DNA of 64,000 bases from Lysobacter enzymogenes (GTDB lineage Bacteria > Pseudomonadota > Gammaproteobacteria > Xanthomonadales > Xanthomonadaceae). Shown here in pieces: positions 48,421 through 56,319 of this stretch. The stretch spans positions 4,309,001 through 4,373,000 of the forward strand of contig NZ_CP067395.1 of NCBI RefSeq assembly GCF_017355525.1, written 5' to 3'. Position 1 is the first letter of the stretch; each line of letters starts with the position of its first letter. Position numbers and translations under genes: made by a program. The notes beneath the pieces are model-generated. The model worked only from the letters and a program-made list of their open reading frames with translations, searched no databases and was not told the DNA's origin.

Positions 48421-50598
48421 ATGGACGTATCGCATTTGCTCGACGCTCTCAATCCGGCCCAGCGCGAAGCCGTTTCGGCCCCGCCCGGGCATTATCTGGT
48501 CCTCGCCGGTGCCGGCAGCGGCAAGACCCGGGTGCTGACCCACCGCATCGCCTGGCTCAACGAAGTGCTCGGGGTGCCGACCCACGGCATCCTCGCGGTG
48601 ACCTTTACGAACAAAGCCGCCGGCGAGATGCGCGCGCGCGTCGACGCGCAGCTCGCGCGCGGCGCCCGCGGCATGTGGATCGGCACCTTCCACGGCCTCG
48701 CCCACCGCCTGCTGCGCCTGCACTGGCAGGAGGCCAAGCTGCCGGAAGGCTTCCAGGTGCTCGACAGCGACGACCAGCTGCGCCTGGTCAAGCGCGTGGT
48801 GCAGGCGCTGGAACTCGACGAGACCCGCTTCCCGCCGCGCCAGATCGCCTGGTGGATCAACGCGCAGAAGGACGAGGGCCGGCGCCCGCGCAACATCCAG
48901 CCCGGCGGCGACGAGTGGCAGGAGGTCATGCTGCGCTGCTACGAGGGCTATCAGGAGCGCTGCGACCGCGCCGGGCTGGTGGACTTCGCCGAACTGCTGC
49001 TGCGCGCGCACGAACTGCTGCGCGACAACGCCGCGTTGCTGGCGCATTACCGGACCCGTTTCCGCGAGATTCTGGTCGACGAGTTCCAGGACACCAACGC
49101 GATCCAGTACGCGTTCGTGCGCGTGCTCGCCGGCGAGGACGGCCACGTGTTCGTGGTCGGCGACGACGATCAGGCCATCTACGGCTGGCGCGGCGCCAAG
49201 GTCGAGAACGTGCAGCGCTTCCTGCGCGATTTCCCCGGCGCGCAGACCATCCGCCTGGAGCAGAACTACCGCTCCAGCGGCAATATCCTCGACGCCGCCA
49301 ACGCGGTCATCGCCCACAACCCCGACCGCCTCGGCAAGAAGCTGTGGACCGACACCGGCCACGGCGAGGCGATCGACCTGTACGCGGCCTACAACGAAAT
49401 GGACGAGGCGCGCTTCGTGGTCGAGCGCCTGCGCCAGTGGGTGCGCGACGGCGGCAGCTACCGCGACGTGGCCGTACTCTACCGCAGCAACGCCCAGTCG
49501 CGCGCGTTCGAAGAAGCTTTGCTGTCGGAACAGGTGCCGTACCGCGTCTACGGCGGCCAGCGCTTCTTCGAGCGCGCCGAAATCAAGGACACCCTGGCCT
49601 ATCTGCGCCTGATCGCCAACCGCGCCGACGACGCCGCGTTCGAACGCGCGGTCAACACGCCGACCCGCGGCATCGGCGAGCGCACCCTCGACGAGGTGCG
49701 CAAGCGCGCCCGCGCCGACGCGGTGTCGCTGTGGGAAGGCGCGCGCCGGGTCGCCGGCGAGAGCGTGCTGGCCGCGCGCGCGCGCAACGCGCTGGCCGGC
49801 TTCGCGCTGATGATCGACACCATGCAGGCCGACGTGGCCGAGATGCCGTTGCAGGAGAAGATCGACCACGTGCTGCAGCGCTCGGGCCTGCGCGACCACT
49901 ACGCCAACGAATCGCGCGGCCAGCTCGACTCGCGTACCGACAACCTCGACGAACTGGTCTCGGTGGCCTCGCGCTTCGCCCGCAGCGACGAGGACGAGGC
50001 GGCGCAGATGCCGGAGCTGATCGCGTTCCTGAGCTATGCCGCGCTCGAAGCCGGCGAAGGCCAGGCCCAGGCCGACGAGGACGGCGTGCAGCTGATGACC
50101 CTGCACAGCGCCAAGGGCCTGGAGTTTCCGCTGGTGTTCCTCGGCGGCCTGGAAGAAGGGCTGTTCCCGAGCGGGCGGTCCACCGAGGAATCCGGGCGCC
50201 TGGAGGAAGAACGGCGCCTGGCCTACGTCGGCATCACCCGCGCGCGCGAGAAGCTGGTGCTGAGCTACGCCGAGACCCGGCGCATCCACGGCATGGACAT
50301 GTACGGCGTGCCCTCGCGCTTCCTGCGCGAGATTCCGTCGCCGTTGCTCAACGAAGTGCGGCCGAAGGTGCAGGTGTCGCGGCCGATGTACCGCGCCGCG
50401 CCGCGCCGCGACATGGGTCATGCGCGCATCGACGAATCGCCGATCAAGCTCGGCGCGCAGGTGCGCCACGGCAGCTTCGGCGTCGGCACGGTGACCGACT
50501 ACGAAGGCGACGGCGCGCATGCGCGCGTGCAGGTCAACTTCGACGATGTCGGCAGCAAGTGGCTGGTGTTGGCGTACGCGAATCTGCAGCCTGCGTAA
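48421..50598 (+). CDS. uvrD: DNA helicase II
   Basis: This 725-residue SF1A helicase acts in nucleotide-excision and mismatch repair. All motifs are present: GAGSGKT (30-36), TFTNKAAGEM, VDEFQDTN, GDDDQAIYGWRGA, QNYRS, LHSAKGLEF and VGITRARE. The C-terminal Tudor-like segment VRHGSFGVGTVTDYEGDGAHARVQVNF, which contacts RNA polymerase and UvrB in E. coli, is intact. A REP pair follows the stop within 15 bases. Confidence 0.96.
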   Translation: MDVSHLLDALNPAQREAVSAPPGHYLVLAGAGSGKTRVLTHRIAWLNEVLGVPTHGILAVTFTNKAAGEMRARVDAQLARGARGMWIGTFHGLAHRLLRLHWQEAKLPEGFQVLDSDDQLRLVKRVVQALELDETRFPPRQIAWWINAQKDEGRRPRNIQPGGDEWQEVMLRCYEGYQERCDRAGLVDFAELLLRAHELLRDNAALLAHYRTRFREILVDEFQDTNAIQYAFVRVLAGEDGHVFVVGDDDQAIYGWRGAKVENVQRFLRDFPGAQTIRLEQNYRSSGNILDAANAVIAHNPDRLGKKLWTDTGHGEAIDLYAAYNEMDEARFVVERLRQWVRDGGSYRDVAVLYRSNAQSRAFEEALLSEQVPYRVYGGQRFFERAEIKDTLAYLRLIANRADDAAFERAVNTPTRGIGERTLDEVRKRARADAVSLWEGARRVAGESVLAARARNALAGFALMIDTMQADVAEMPLQEKIDHVLQRSGLRDHYANESRGQLDSRTDNLDELVSVASRFARSDEDEAAQMPELIAFLSYAALEAGEGQAQADEDGVQLMTLHSAKGLEFPLVFLGGLEEGLFPSGRSTEESGRLEEERRLAYVGITRAREKLVLSYAETRRIHGMDMYGVPSRFLREIPSPLLNEVRPKVQVSRPMYRAAPRRDMGHARIDESPIKLGAQVRHGSFGVGTVTDYEGDGAHARVQVNFDDVGSKWLVLAYANLQPA

Positions 50599-50612
50599 CG
50601 GCTGAAATGCCA

Positions 50613-50673
50613 CGGTCGCGGCTCGCGCCGCTCCTACAGGTAGCCCCTGTAGGAGCGGCGCGAGCCGCGACCG
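50613..50673. repeat. REP-like palindrome, copy D (tight pair)
   Basis: Two 28-bp arms (50613-50640 and 50646-50673) are exact complements around a five-base loop, TAGCC. The arms contain GGCTCGCGCCGCTCCTACAG and its complement. It lies between convergent uvrD and the TonB-dependent receptor gene and would form a very strong hairpin in either transcript. Confidence 0.9.
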
Positions 50674-50722
50674 CGACACATCGAACGCCCGCGCAACCCA
50701 TCCCGCGCGAGCGCCGCATGCC

Positions 50723-53077
50723 TCAGAACGCGTACCGCACCGTCAACTGATACACCGGCCCGGCCTTCTCGCTCTCGCGCTCGTACTCGTCGTAATCGCG
50801 ACCGACCTGATCGCCGTAGGTGTCGAACTTGTGGAACGCCTCGTCCTTCGACGCGTCGAGCAGGTTCGACCCGGTCAGCCGCACCGCGATCTGCGAGCCG
50901 AAGCGCTTCTCCACGAACGCCTCCAGATCCGCGCCGTACTCGGTCGACACTTCCTCGCCGAGCACGCGCGAATACGCGCCGCCCTGGCGGCGGTAGCTCG
51001 CGCCGAACGACACGCCCCACTCGGGCAGGTCCTGGATGAAGCCGACGTTGAGCACCGAGCGCGGCTGGTTGTTGAAGCGGCGCTTGCCGAATTCGTCCTC
51101 GACTTCGCTGTCCAGCCACGAATAGTTGAGGAACACGCCGGTGTGCTCCAGCCCCCACGCGGTCAGCGGCGTGGACAGGTCGAACTCCGCGCCCCAGACC
51201 TTGCCGTCGCCGACGTTGGCGGCGGTGAACACGAAGCTGTCCGGATCCAGCGCCGGATAGCCCGGCGTGGCCGGACCGGCTCCGGGATGCGCGTCGAGAA
51301 ACTCCTCGACCGCCTCCTCATTGTCTTCCAGCGCCTTCGCGCTCGGTCGGCCGGTGCCGGCGATCTCGATCAGATCGCGCACCTTGCGATAGAACAGGTT
51401 GACCCCGACCACGCCGCGACGGCCGAGCCGGCGTTCGTAGCCCAGGTCCAGGCCCCACGCGGTTTCCGGGCGCAGCGCGGGATTGCCGACGAAATCGTTG
51501 TCGCCGTACTCGCCTTCCAGCGTCGTCGGCAGCAGCTTGTCGAAGTCCGGCCGGCGCACGGTGCGCGCCAGCGAGGCGCTGAACCGGTCGTGCTCGCTGA
51601 GATTGAAGCGCAGGTGCGCCGACGGCAGCAGCAGGCCGTAATCCTTGTCGGTGCGCAGCTGCGGCGCGTCGTCCTGGCTGCGCGAATCGATCTGCGAGCG
51701 GGTGGTTTCGTAGCGCAGGCCGCCTTCCCAGTCGATCCGTCCGCTCTTGCCGGACAGCATCGCGTACGGATCGGCGCGGCGTTCCTGGATGCGGCTGCGC
51801 TGACGGTCGAATTCGACGTACGGCGGCAGCGGCTGGCCTTCCTTCTTGGCTTCGACCTCGCTGGTGCGCAGCGAGCTGTCGCGGCGCTTGTCGACGCCGT
51901 CGACGCCGAATTCGAGCTTGGCCGCGCCGAGCGCGCGATGGTGCGCGAGCTTGAGGCTGAATTCGCGGTCGCGCGCGTCGGTCAGCACGCGCGTGCCTTC
52001 GAAACCGTCGAACGAGGGCGGCGAATCCTCGTTGTCGTAGCCGGTTTCCTGCTCGGTGTCGAAGCGGTCGTCGTCGAAGCGGGCGTAACCCAGGTCGATC
52101 TCGCTGCGGCCGCCGGCCATGTCGAAGGCGTAGGACGCGCCGAGCACCAGGTTCTTCTGGTCGATGTCGACCTTCTGGTCGTTGACCGACAGCAGGCGGT
52201 CGCGCGAACGGCTCGACGGATGGTCGTACTCGCGCGAGTGCTCGGTCTCGGTGCGGTCGGTGCGCACGTAGAAGCCGTCGAGCTTGAGCCGGCCGCCGCC
52301 GATGTCGCGGCTGTAGGACAGGTTGCCGGACGTGTCGGTGCCGTCGCGCACATCGCTCTGGTCTTCGCGGTCGACGAAATCGCCGCCGAGCGATTCGAAG
52401 CGGTCGCTGCGCTTGCGCTTGGGGTTGTGCCGGCCCTGCAGGTTGATGCCGCCGAGCAAGCGTCCGCCGCCGAATTCGCCGCTGCCGACCGCGCCGAGCA
52501 CCGGCTTGGTCTTGCCGTCGTCGAAGCGCATCGCGCCGGCGCGCAGATAGCCGCCGTCGAATTCGTAGGCGTCGCGCAGCACGATGTTGAGCGCGCCGGC
52601 GATCGCGTCGCCGGAGCGGTTGGCGCTGGGGCTGCGCACGATCTCGATGCGCTCGACCAGTTCGGCCGGAATGCGGTCGACGTAGAACGAACGGTCGCCG
52701 CCGGCGCCGGGCACTTTCTTGCCGTTGATGAGGATCTGGGTGTAGCCCGGATCCAGGCCGCGCAGGCGCGCGCCGTCGTATTCGAGCACGTCGGAGACGA
52801 AGCCGACGCTGGGCACGCGCTTGAGCATGTCGCCGACGGTCAGCGGTTCGAAGCGCTGGAAATAATCCAGGCCGTAGCTCAGCGTCGGCGCGGTCGCGTC
52901 GCTGCGGTCGCGGTAGGCGATTTCGCCGGTCACGGTGACGCGGTCGAGCTCGGTGGCGCGGCGTTCGGCTTCGATCTCGGCTTCGGCGGCGAGCGCGGGC
53001 GAACCGCTGGCGGCCAGCAGCGCCGCGCACAGCGCATGGCGGCGGCGAGAGGAGTGGGACGACGTGCTGCTGCGCAT
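50723..53077 (-). CDS. TonB-dependent outer-membrane receptor
   Basis: The protein has 784 residues. A signal peptide ends near ALA (about residue 30). The plug domain has RVPSVGFVSDVLEYDGARLRGL, TQILINGKKVPG and the box ELVERIEIVRSPSANRSGDAIAGALNIVLRD. The barrel ends in the outer-membrane signature YQLTVRYAF. A TonB-box-like VTVTGEI precedes the plug. The ligand is unknown. It is divergent from the phytase-like lipoprotein gene (176-base gap), suggesting uptake related to phytate or its products, which is inference. Confidence 0.93.
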   Translation of the reverse strand: MRSSTSSHSSRRRHALCAALLAASGSPALAAEAEIEAERRATELDRVTVTGEIAYRDRSDATAPTLSYGLDYFQRFEPLTVGDMLKRVPSVGFVSDVLEYDGARLRGLDPGYTQILINGKKVPGAGGDRSFYVDRIPAELVERIEIVRSPSANRSGDAIAGALNIVLRDAYEFDGGYLRAGAMRFDDGKTKPVLGAVGSGEFGGGRLLGGINLQGRHNPKRKRSDRFESLGGDFVDREDQSDVRDGTDTSGNLSYSRDIGGGRLKLDGFYVRTDRTETEHSREYDHPSSRSRDRLLSVNDQKVDIDQKNLVLGASYAFDMAGGRSEIDLGYARFDDDRFDTEQETGYDNEDSPPSFDGFEGTRVLTDARDREFSLKLAHHRALGAAKLEFGVDGVDKRRDSSLRTSEVEAKKEGQPLPPYVEFDRQRSRIQERRADPYAMLSGKSGRIDWEGGLRYETTRSQIDSRSQDDAPQLRTDKDYGLLLPSAHLRFNLSEHDRFSASLARTVRRPDFDKLLPTTLEGEYGDNDFVGNPALRPETAWGLDLGYERRLGRRGVVGVNLFYRKVRDLIEIAGTGRPSAKALEDNEEAVEEFLDAHPGAGPATPGYPALDPDSFVFTAANVGDGKVWGAEFDLSTPLTAWGLEHTGVFLNYSWLDSEVEDEFGKRRFNNQPRSVLNVGFIQDLPEWGVSFGASYRRQGGAYSRVLGEEVSTEYGADLEAFVEKRFGSQIAVRLTGSNLLDASKDEAFHKFDTYGDQVGRDYDEYERESEKAGPVYQLTVRYAF

Positions 53078-53170
53078 GGGGACTTCGCCGGATCAAAGAT
53101 GGCGAGCGTTGTAAGTCCGGGCGATGGCAGGACGATGACTGCGCCGGCGCGATTGCGACGAACGGTTCGC

Positions 53171-53204
53171 CTGTCATCAAAGCGGCACGTGACGGTTCTA
53201 TAAC
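53171..53204 (+). promoter_or_regulatory. Pho-box-like promoter of the phytase-like gene
   Basis: CTGTCAT-CAAA-GCGGCAC (53171-53188) has one perfect and one partial (4 of 7) Pho half-site with the right four-base spacing. Ten bases later stands TATAAC (53199-53204), five of six matches to a -10. A -35 element is absent, as expected when PhoB replaces it. The next ATG on this strand is at 53253. Confidence 0.6.
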
Positions 53205-53252
53205 AGCGGCAGGGGCTCGTCTACGTCGTCTACGCAATCCGGGTGTCGCGTC

Positions 53253-54494
53253 ATGCCGAAACTTTCCGTTCTCGCCGCGGGGCTCGCGGCGGCTGTCGCG
53301 GTGGCTGTGCTGGTCAGCTGCGCCACACCGCAGGCGCCGCGCAGCCACGCGCGCGCGACGCCCGCCGCGCCCGCCGACGCGCAGCGCGAACCCGACGAAC
53401 GCGCGCCCGAAGCCGCCGATCCGCTGCTGGCGACCTCCGGCATCGCCCACCAGACCGTGGCCGAAGCGTTCGTGACCGCGGCCACGCCCGCCGACAATCT
53501 GGATTCGCCCGCGGTCTGGCGCGCGCCGAACGGCCGTTTGTGGCTGCTCGCCACCGCCAAGCAAGGCGACGGCCTGGCGATCTTCGACGGCGACAGCGGC
53601 GAGCGCGTCGGCCAGTACGGCCGCAACGGCGCCGCGCTCGGCCAGTTCCGCCGTCCCAACGGGATCGCCGTGTTCGGCGATCTGGCTTTCGTGGTCGAAC
53701 GCGACAACCATCGCGTGCAGGTGCTGCAACTGTCGTTGCCGCCGGCGCGCAGCAGCCAACCCGGCGTGCCCGACCGGCGCACGCCGCAGCTGCGGCCGCT
53801 GGCCGGCTTCGGCCAGGACGAGCTGCAACAGCCGTACGGGCTGTGGGTGCGGCAGACCGAACCGGGCGCGCTCGAAGCCATCGTCACCGACGCCTACATG
53901 GCCGGCGAGGACGCCAACGGCGACGAGATCGCGCCGCCGCTGGAACAGCTCGGCCGACGCATGCAGCGTTACCGGATCGAACTGGGCGCCGGCGCGCCGC
54001 GCGTGCGTCACCTCGGCGCGTTCGGCGACACCAGCGCCGACGGCGCGATCCGCGTGCCCGAGTCGGTGTGGGGCGATCCCGCCCACGACCGCCTGTTGAT
54101 CGCCGAAGAAGACCTCGCCACCGGCACCGCCTTGCGCGAGTACGGCCTCGACGGCGCTTACCGCGGCCGCACCCTCGGCCGCGAGCTGTTCAAGGCCCAG
54201 GCCGAAGGCATCGCGCTGTGGCAATGCGCCGACGGCAGCGGCTACTGGATCGCCACCGACCAGTACAAGGACCGTAGCCTGTTCCATGTGTTCGACCGCG
54301 CCAGCCTGCAACACCTCGGCGCGTTCGCCGGCCGCCAGGTCGGCAACACCGACGGCGTGTGGCTGCAGCAGACCGGCTCGGTGCGCTTCCCCGACGGCGT
54401 GTTCTACGCCGTGCACGACGATCAGGCGGTCGGCGCGTTCGACTGGCGCGAGATCGCGCGCGCGCTGGGGCTGCGCAGCCGCTGCGAAACCTGA
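53253..54494 (+). CDS. Phytase-like beta-propeller lipoprotein
   Basis: The protein has 413 residues. A lipoprotein signal (lipobox LVSC, Cys at about residue 23) precedes an Ala/Pro linker. The propeller tracks beta-propeller phytases: DNLDSPAVWRAPNGRLWLLATAKQGDGLAIFD, RRPNGIAVFGDLAFVVERDNHRV, RLLIAEED and AEGIALWQCADGSGYWIATDQYKDRSLFHVFDR. These cover the ADDPAIW, GL-DL and EG-SQG regions of the family. Several acidic metal ligands differ, so the activity is uncertain. The Pho-box-like promoter supports a phosphate-starvation role. It is divergent from a TonB-dependent receptor. Confidence 0.75.
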   Translation: MPKLSVLAAGLAAAVAVAVLVSCATPQAPRSHARATPAAPADAQREPDERAPEAADPLLATSGIAHQTVAEAFVTAATPADNLDSPAVWRAPNGRLWLLATAKQGDGLAIFDGDSGERVGQYGRNGAALGQFRRPNGIAVFGDLAFVVERDNHRVQVLQLSLPPARSSQPGVPDRRTPQLRPLAGFGQDELQQPYGLWVRQTEPGALEAIVTDAYMAGEDANGDEIAPPLEQLGRRMQRYRIELGAGAPRVRHLGAFGDTSADGAIRVPESVWGDPAHDRLLIAEEDLATGTALREYGLDGAYRGRTLGRELFKAQAEGIALWQCADGSGYWIATDQYKDRSLFHVFDRASLQHLGAFAGRQVGNTDGVWLQQTGSVRFPDGVFYAVHDDQAVGAFDWREIARALGLRSRCET

Positions 54495-54500
54495 CAGAAC

Positions 54501-54582
54501 AGGAGATAGGAGCTAGAAGTTGGGAGATAGCGAAAAGCAAAGCGCTCTTGCTATCTCCCAACTCCTGGCTTCTGTCTCCTGC
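54501..54582. repeat. GGAGATAG palindrome, copy 1
   Basis: The outer arms AGGAGA/TCTCCT and inner arms GTTGGGAGATAGC (54519-54531) / GCTATCTCCCAAC (54550-54562) build a long imperfect hairpin. It lies between convergent genes, starting six bases after the phytase-like stop and ending near the stop of the minus-strand lipoprotein. A second copy is at 55747. Confidence 0.75.
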
Positions 54583-54586
54583 TTCA

Positions 54587-55141
54587 TCAATTGAGCTTGA
54601 ACGACTTGAGCATCAGGTCGAAGCCCGGCTTGGCCTGGGCCTGATCCTCGTCCGCGCTTTGGGTGATGAGGAACGCGGTGCGGCGCGCGCCGGTGATCTT
54701 GTGGTACTCGCGCAGGTGCGGAACCTTCACTCCGCCGAGGCTGACGGTGTAGTGCTCGCGGATGGTGCCCTGGTCGAACGCAGACAGATCGAAGCGGCCC
54801 TGATGCTCCAGCGCGTCGGGCAGCTGCTTGTCGGCTTCGGCCGAGAAGCTGCGGGCGAATTCTTCCAGTTCGCGGTTGCGGTCGGACTGGACCGTGGCGA
54901 TGAACACCGCCGTGCCCGGGCTTTCCACGGTGAGGTAATGCACGCCGCCGAGGCGCTGGTCGTCGGCGAGCTTCCAGTTGCCGGGAATCTGCACCTGCAC
55001 GCCGAGGCGGTCGTAGACCTTGGGCTCGGCGACGTTGGCGGCGGGTTCGCCGCAGGCGGCGAGGGCGAGGGTCAGCGCCAGAGCGAAACTGCGGACGCAA
55101 ACGGCGCGCAAACGACGAGGCATGCCTGTCATCGACTTCAT
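54587..55141 (-). CDS. Lipoprotein of unknown function
   Basis: The protein has 184 residues from ATG 55141; ATGs at 55132 and 55123 are alternatives in the same frame. The signal MPRRLRAVCVRSFALALTLALAAC ends in a lipobox (LAAC). The mature part, LGVQVQIPGNWKLADDQ ... YLTVESPGTAVFIATV, reads as a small beta-rich periplasmic domain; I do not recognise a named family. It ends KSFKLN. It is convergent with the phytase-like gene across a palindrome. Confidence 0.7.
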   Translation of the reverse strand: MKSMTGMPRRLRAVCVRSFALALTLALAACGEPAANVAEPKVYDRLGVQVQIPGNWKLADDQRLGGVHYLTVESPGTAVFIATVQSDRNRELEEFARSFSAEADKQLPDALEHQGRFDLSAFDQGTIREHYTVSLGGVKVPHLREYHKITGARRTAFLITQSADEDQAQAKPGFDLMLKSFKLN

Positions 55142-55302
55142 CCCTGTGGTCGCCCCCTGTGGGCAAGCGGCCACCCTAGCAGGCCCGTCGCCATAACGCG
55201 CGTGCCGAACGCACCGGGTCGGCAAACGTTCGCGCCGCGTCGCGGATGCTGCGAGCGCGTCCGAGTCGGCGCGTTCGAACGCGCCGGCTCAGTCGAGGTC
55301 GC

Positions 55303-55731
55303 TCAGTCGAGTTTGACCCCGAAGTGGAACGCCTCGATCCGCAGCCGCTCGCGCAGGTAGAACGCATGCGCGTCCTGGCGCTGGGTGCCCGAATCCAGTT
55401 GCAGGCGCGCGCAGCCCAGGCGCTTGGCCTCGGCCTTGAGCCAGTCGAGCATGGCCTTGCCGAAACCGCGGCTGCGCACGCTCTGGTCGACGATCAGATC
55501 GTCGACGTACACGTGCAGGCCCACCGCCAGCATTTCCATGACCCGCCAGCACGCGAATGCGCGCGGCGCGCCGTCCTCGTCGAACACGACCGTGGCGCGG
55601 CAGCCTTGGGCGATCTGGCGATGCATCTGGGCGGCGAAGCGTTCTTCGTCGAACTTGGGGCGCAGCTGCGACACCAGCGGCCAGACGGCGCGCAGGTCGG
55701 TGTCGCCGGTGAGGGTGCGGATCGTAGTCAT
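55303..55731 (-). CDS. GNAT-family N-acetyltransferase
   Basis: This 142-residue single GNAT domain has the acetyl-CoA-binding motif VDQSVRSRGFGKAMLDWLKAEA and the preceding strand LHVYVDDLIV. The C-terminal strand/helix LQLDSGTQRQDAHAFYLRERLRIEAFHF is typical of the family. The substrate is unknown. A palindromic repeat separates it from the DUF2782 gene upstream. Confidence 0.88.
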   Translation of the reverse strand: MTTIRTLTGDTDLRAVWPLVSQLRPKFDEERFAAQMHRQIAQGCRATVVFDEDGAPRAFACWRVMEMLAVGLHVYVDDLIVDQSVRSRGFGKAMLDWLKAEAKRLGCARLQLDSGTQRQDAHAFYLRERLRIEAFHFGVKLD

Positions 55732-55746
55732 CGGGCAGGAATCAGC

Positions 55747-55823
55747 GGATAGGAGTTAGGAGATAGCGAAAAGCCGACGCGACCGCGTTTGGCTATCTCC
55801 TAACGCCTGCTCGCTGTCTCCTC
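55747..55823. repeat. GGAGATAG palindrome, copy 2
   Basis: GTTAGGAGATAGC (55755-55767) pairs with GCTATCTCCTAAC (55792-55804); flanking GGATAGGAG and TGTCTCC echo copy 1. Copies share GGAGATAGCGAAAAGC in the left arm. This one lies between two minus-strand genes (DUF2782 and GNAT). Confidence 0.75.
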
Positions 55824-55834
55824 GCGCCGCCGCC

Positions 55835-56152
55835 TCACCAACTGAACAGCTTGAAGTACACGGGCGACACCGTGCCTTCGCCCTTGCTGGTGTCCAGACG
55901 GCCGTCGCCGTTCTCGTCGACCAGGTAATAGATCGGACCGCGCGCCGGCACCACCTTGACCACGCGCAGCTGGCCGGCGACGCGGTACTCCTCGATGGTG
56001 TCGCCGTTCTCGACCGTGTGCGTGCGCACTTCGGCGTTGCTGAGCCCGGCGGTCGGGTCGGCGGCCTTGGCGGCGCCGCCGGTGGAGGCGCAGCCGGCCA
56101 GCGCCAGCAGCGCGGCGGCCAGGGCGATGGGAGAGGCGAGGGGGGCGCGCAT
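55835..56152 (-). CDS. DUF2782-family lipoprotein
   Basis: The protein has 105 residues with a lipoprotein signal (LALAGC lipobox, Cys at about residue 22). The domain reads VRTHTVENGDTIEEYRVAGQLRVVKVVPARGPIYYLVDENGDGRLD, the DUF2782 pattern. Members are small periplasmic proteins of unknown role commonly found next to polA in gammaproteobacteria, as here (divergent from polA, 167-base gap). Confidence 0.88.
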   Translation of the reverse strand: MRAPLASPIALAAALLALAGCASTGGAAKAADPTAGLSNAEVRTHTVENGDTIEEYRVAGQLRVVKVVPARGPIYYLVDENGDGRLDTSKGEGTVSPVYFKLFSW

Positions 56153-56319
56153 GGCGGTTCTCCGTGGTCCAGGGCGACAGGATACGCCGCACGGCCGTTA
56201 AGCGTGCGCATCCGTGTTTGGTTGAGGCCACGCTTGCCCGAAGCCGCATCCCGGCGGCCGTCGCGCCCGGCCGTCGCCGCGTCCGCGCCGGTGCGACGCC
56301 AGAGCGTAGAATCCCCGTC

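Noticed and set aside
51318..54416. 1032-codon minus-strand frame spanning the receptor and phytase-like genes
   Set aside because: It crosses two divergent, well-supported genes and their promoter region and has no recognisable domain.
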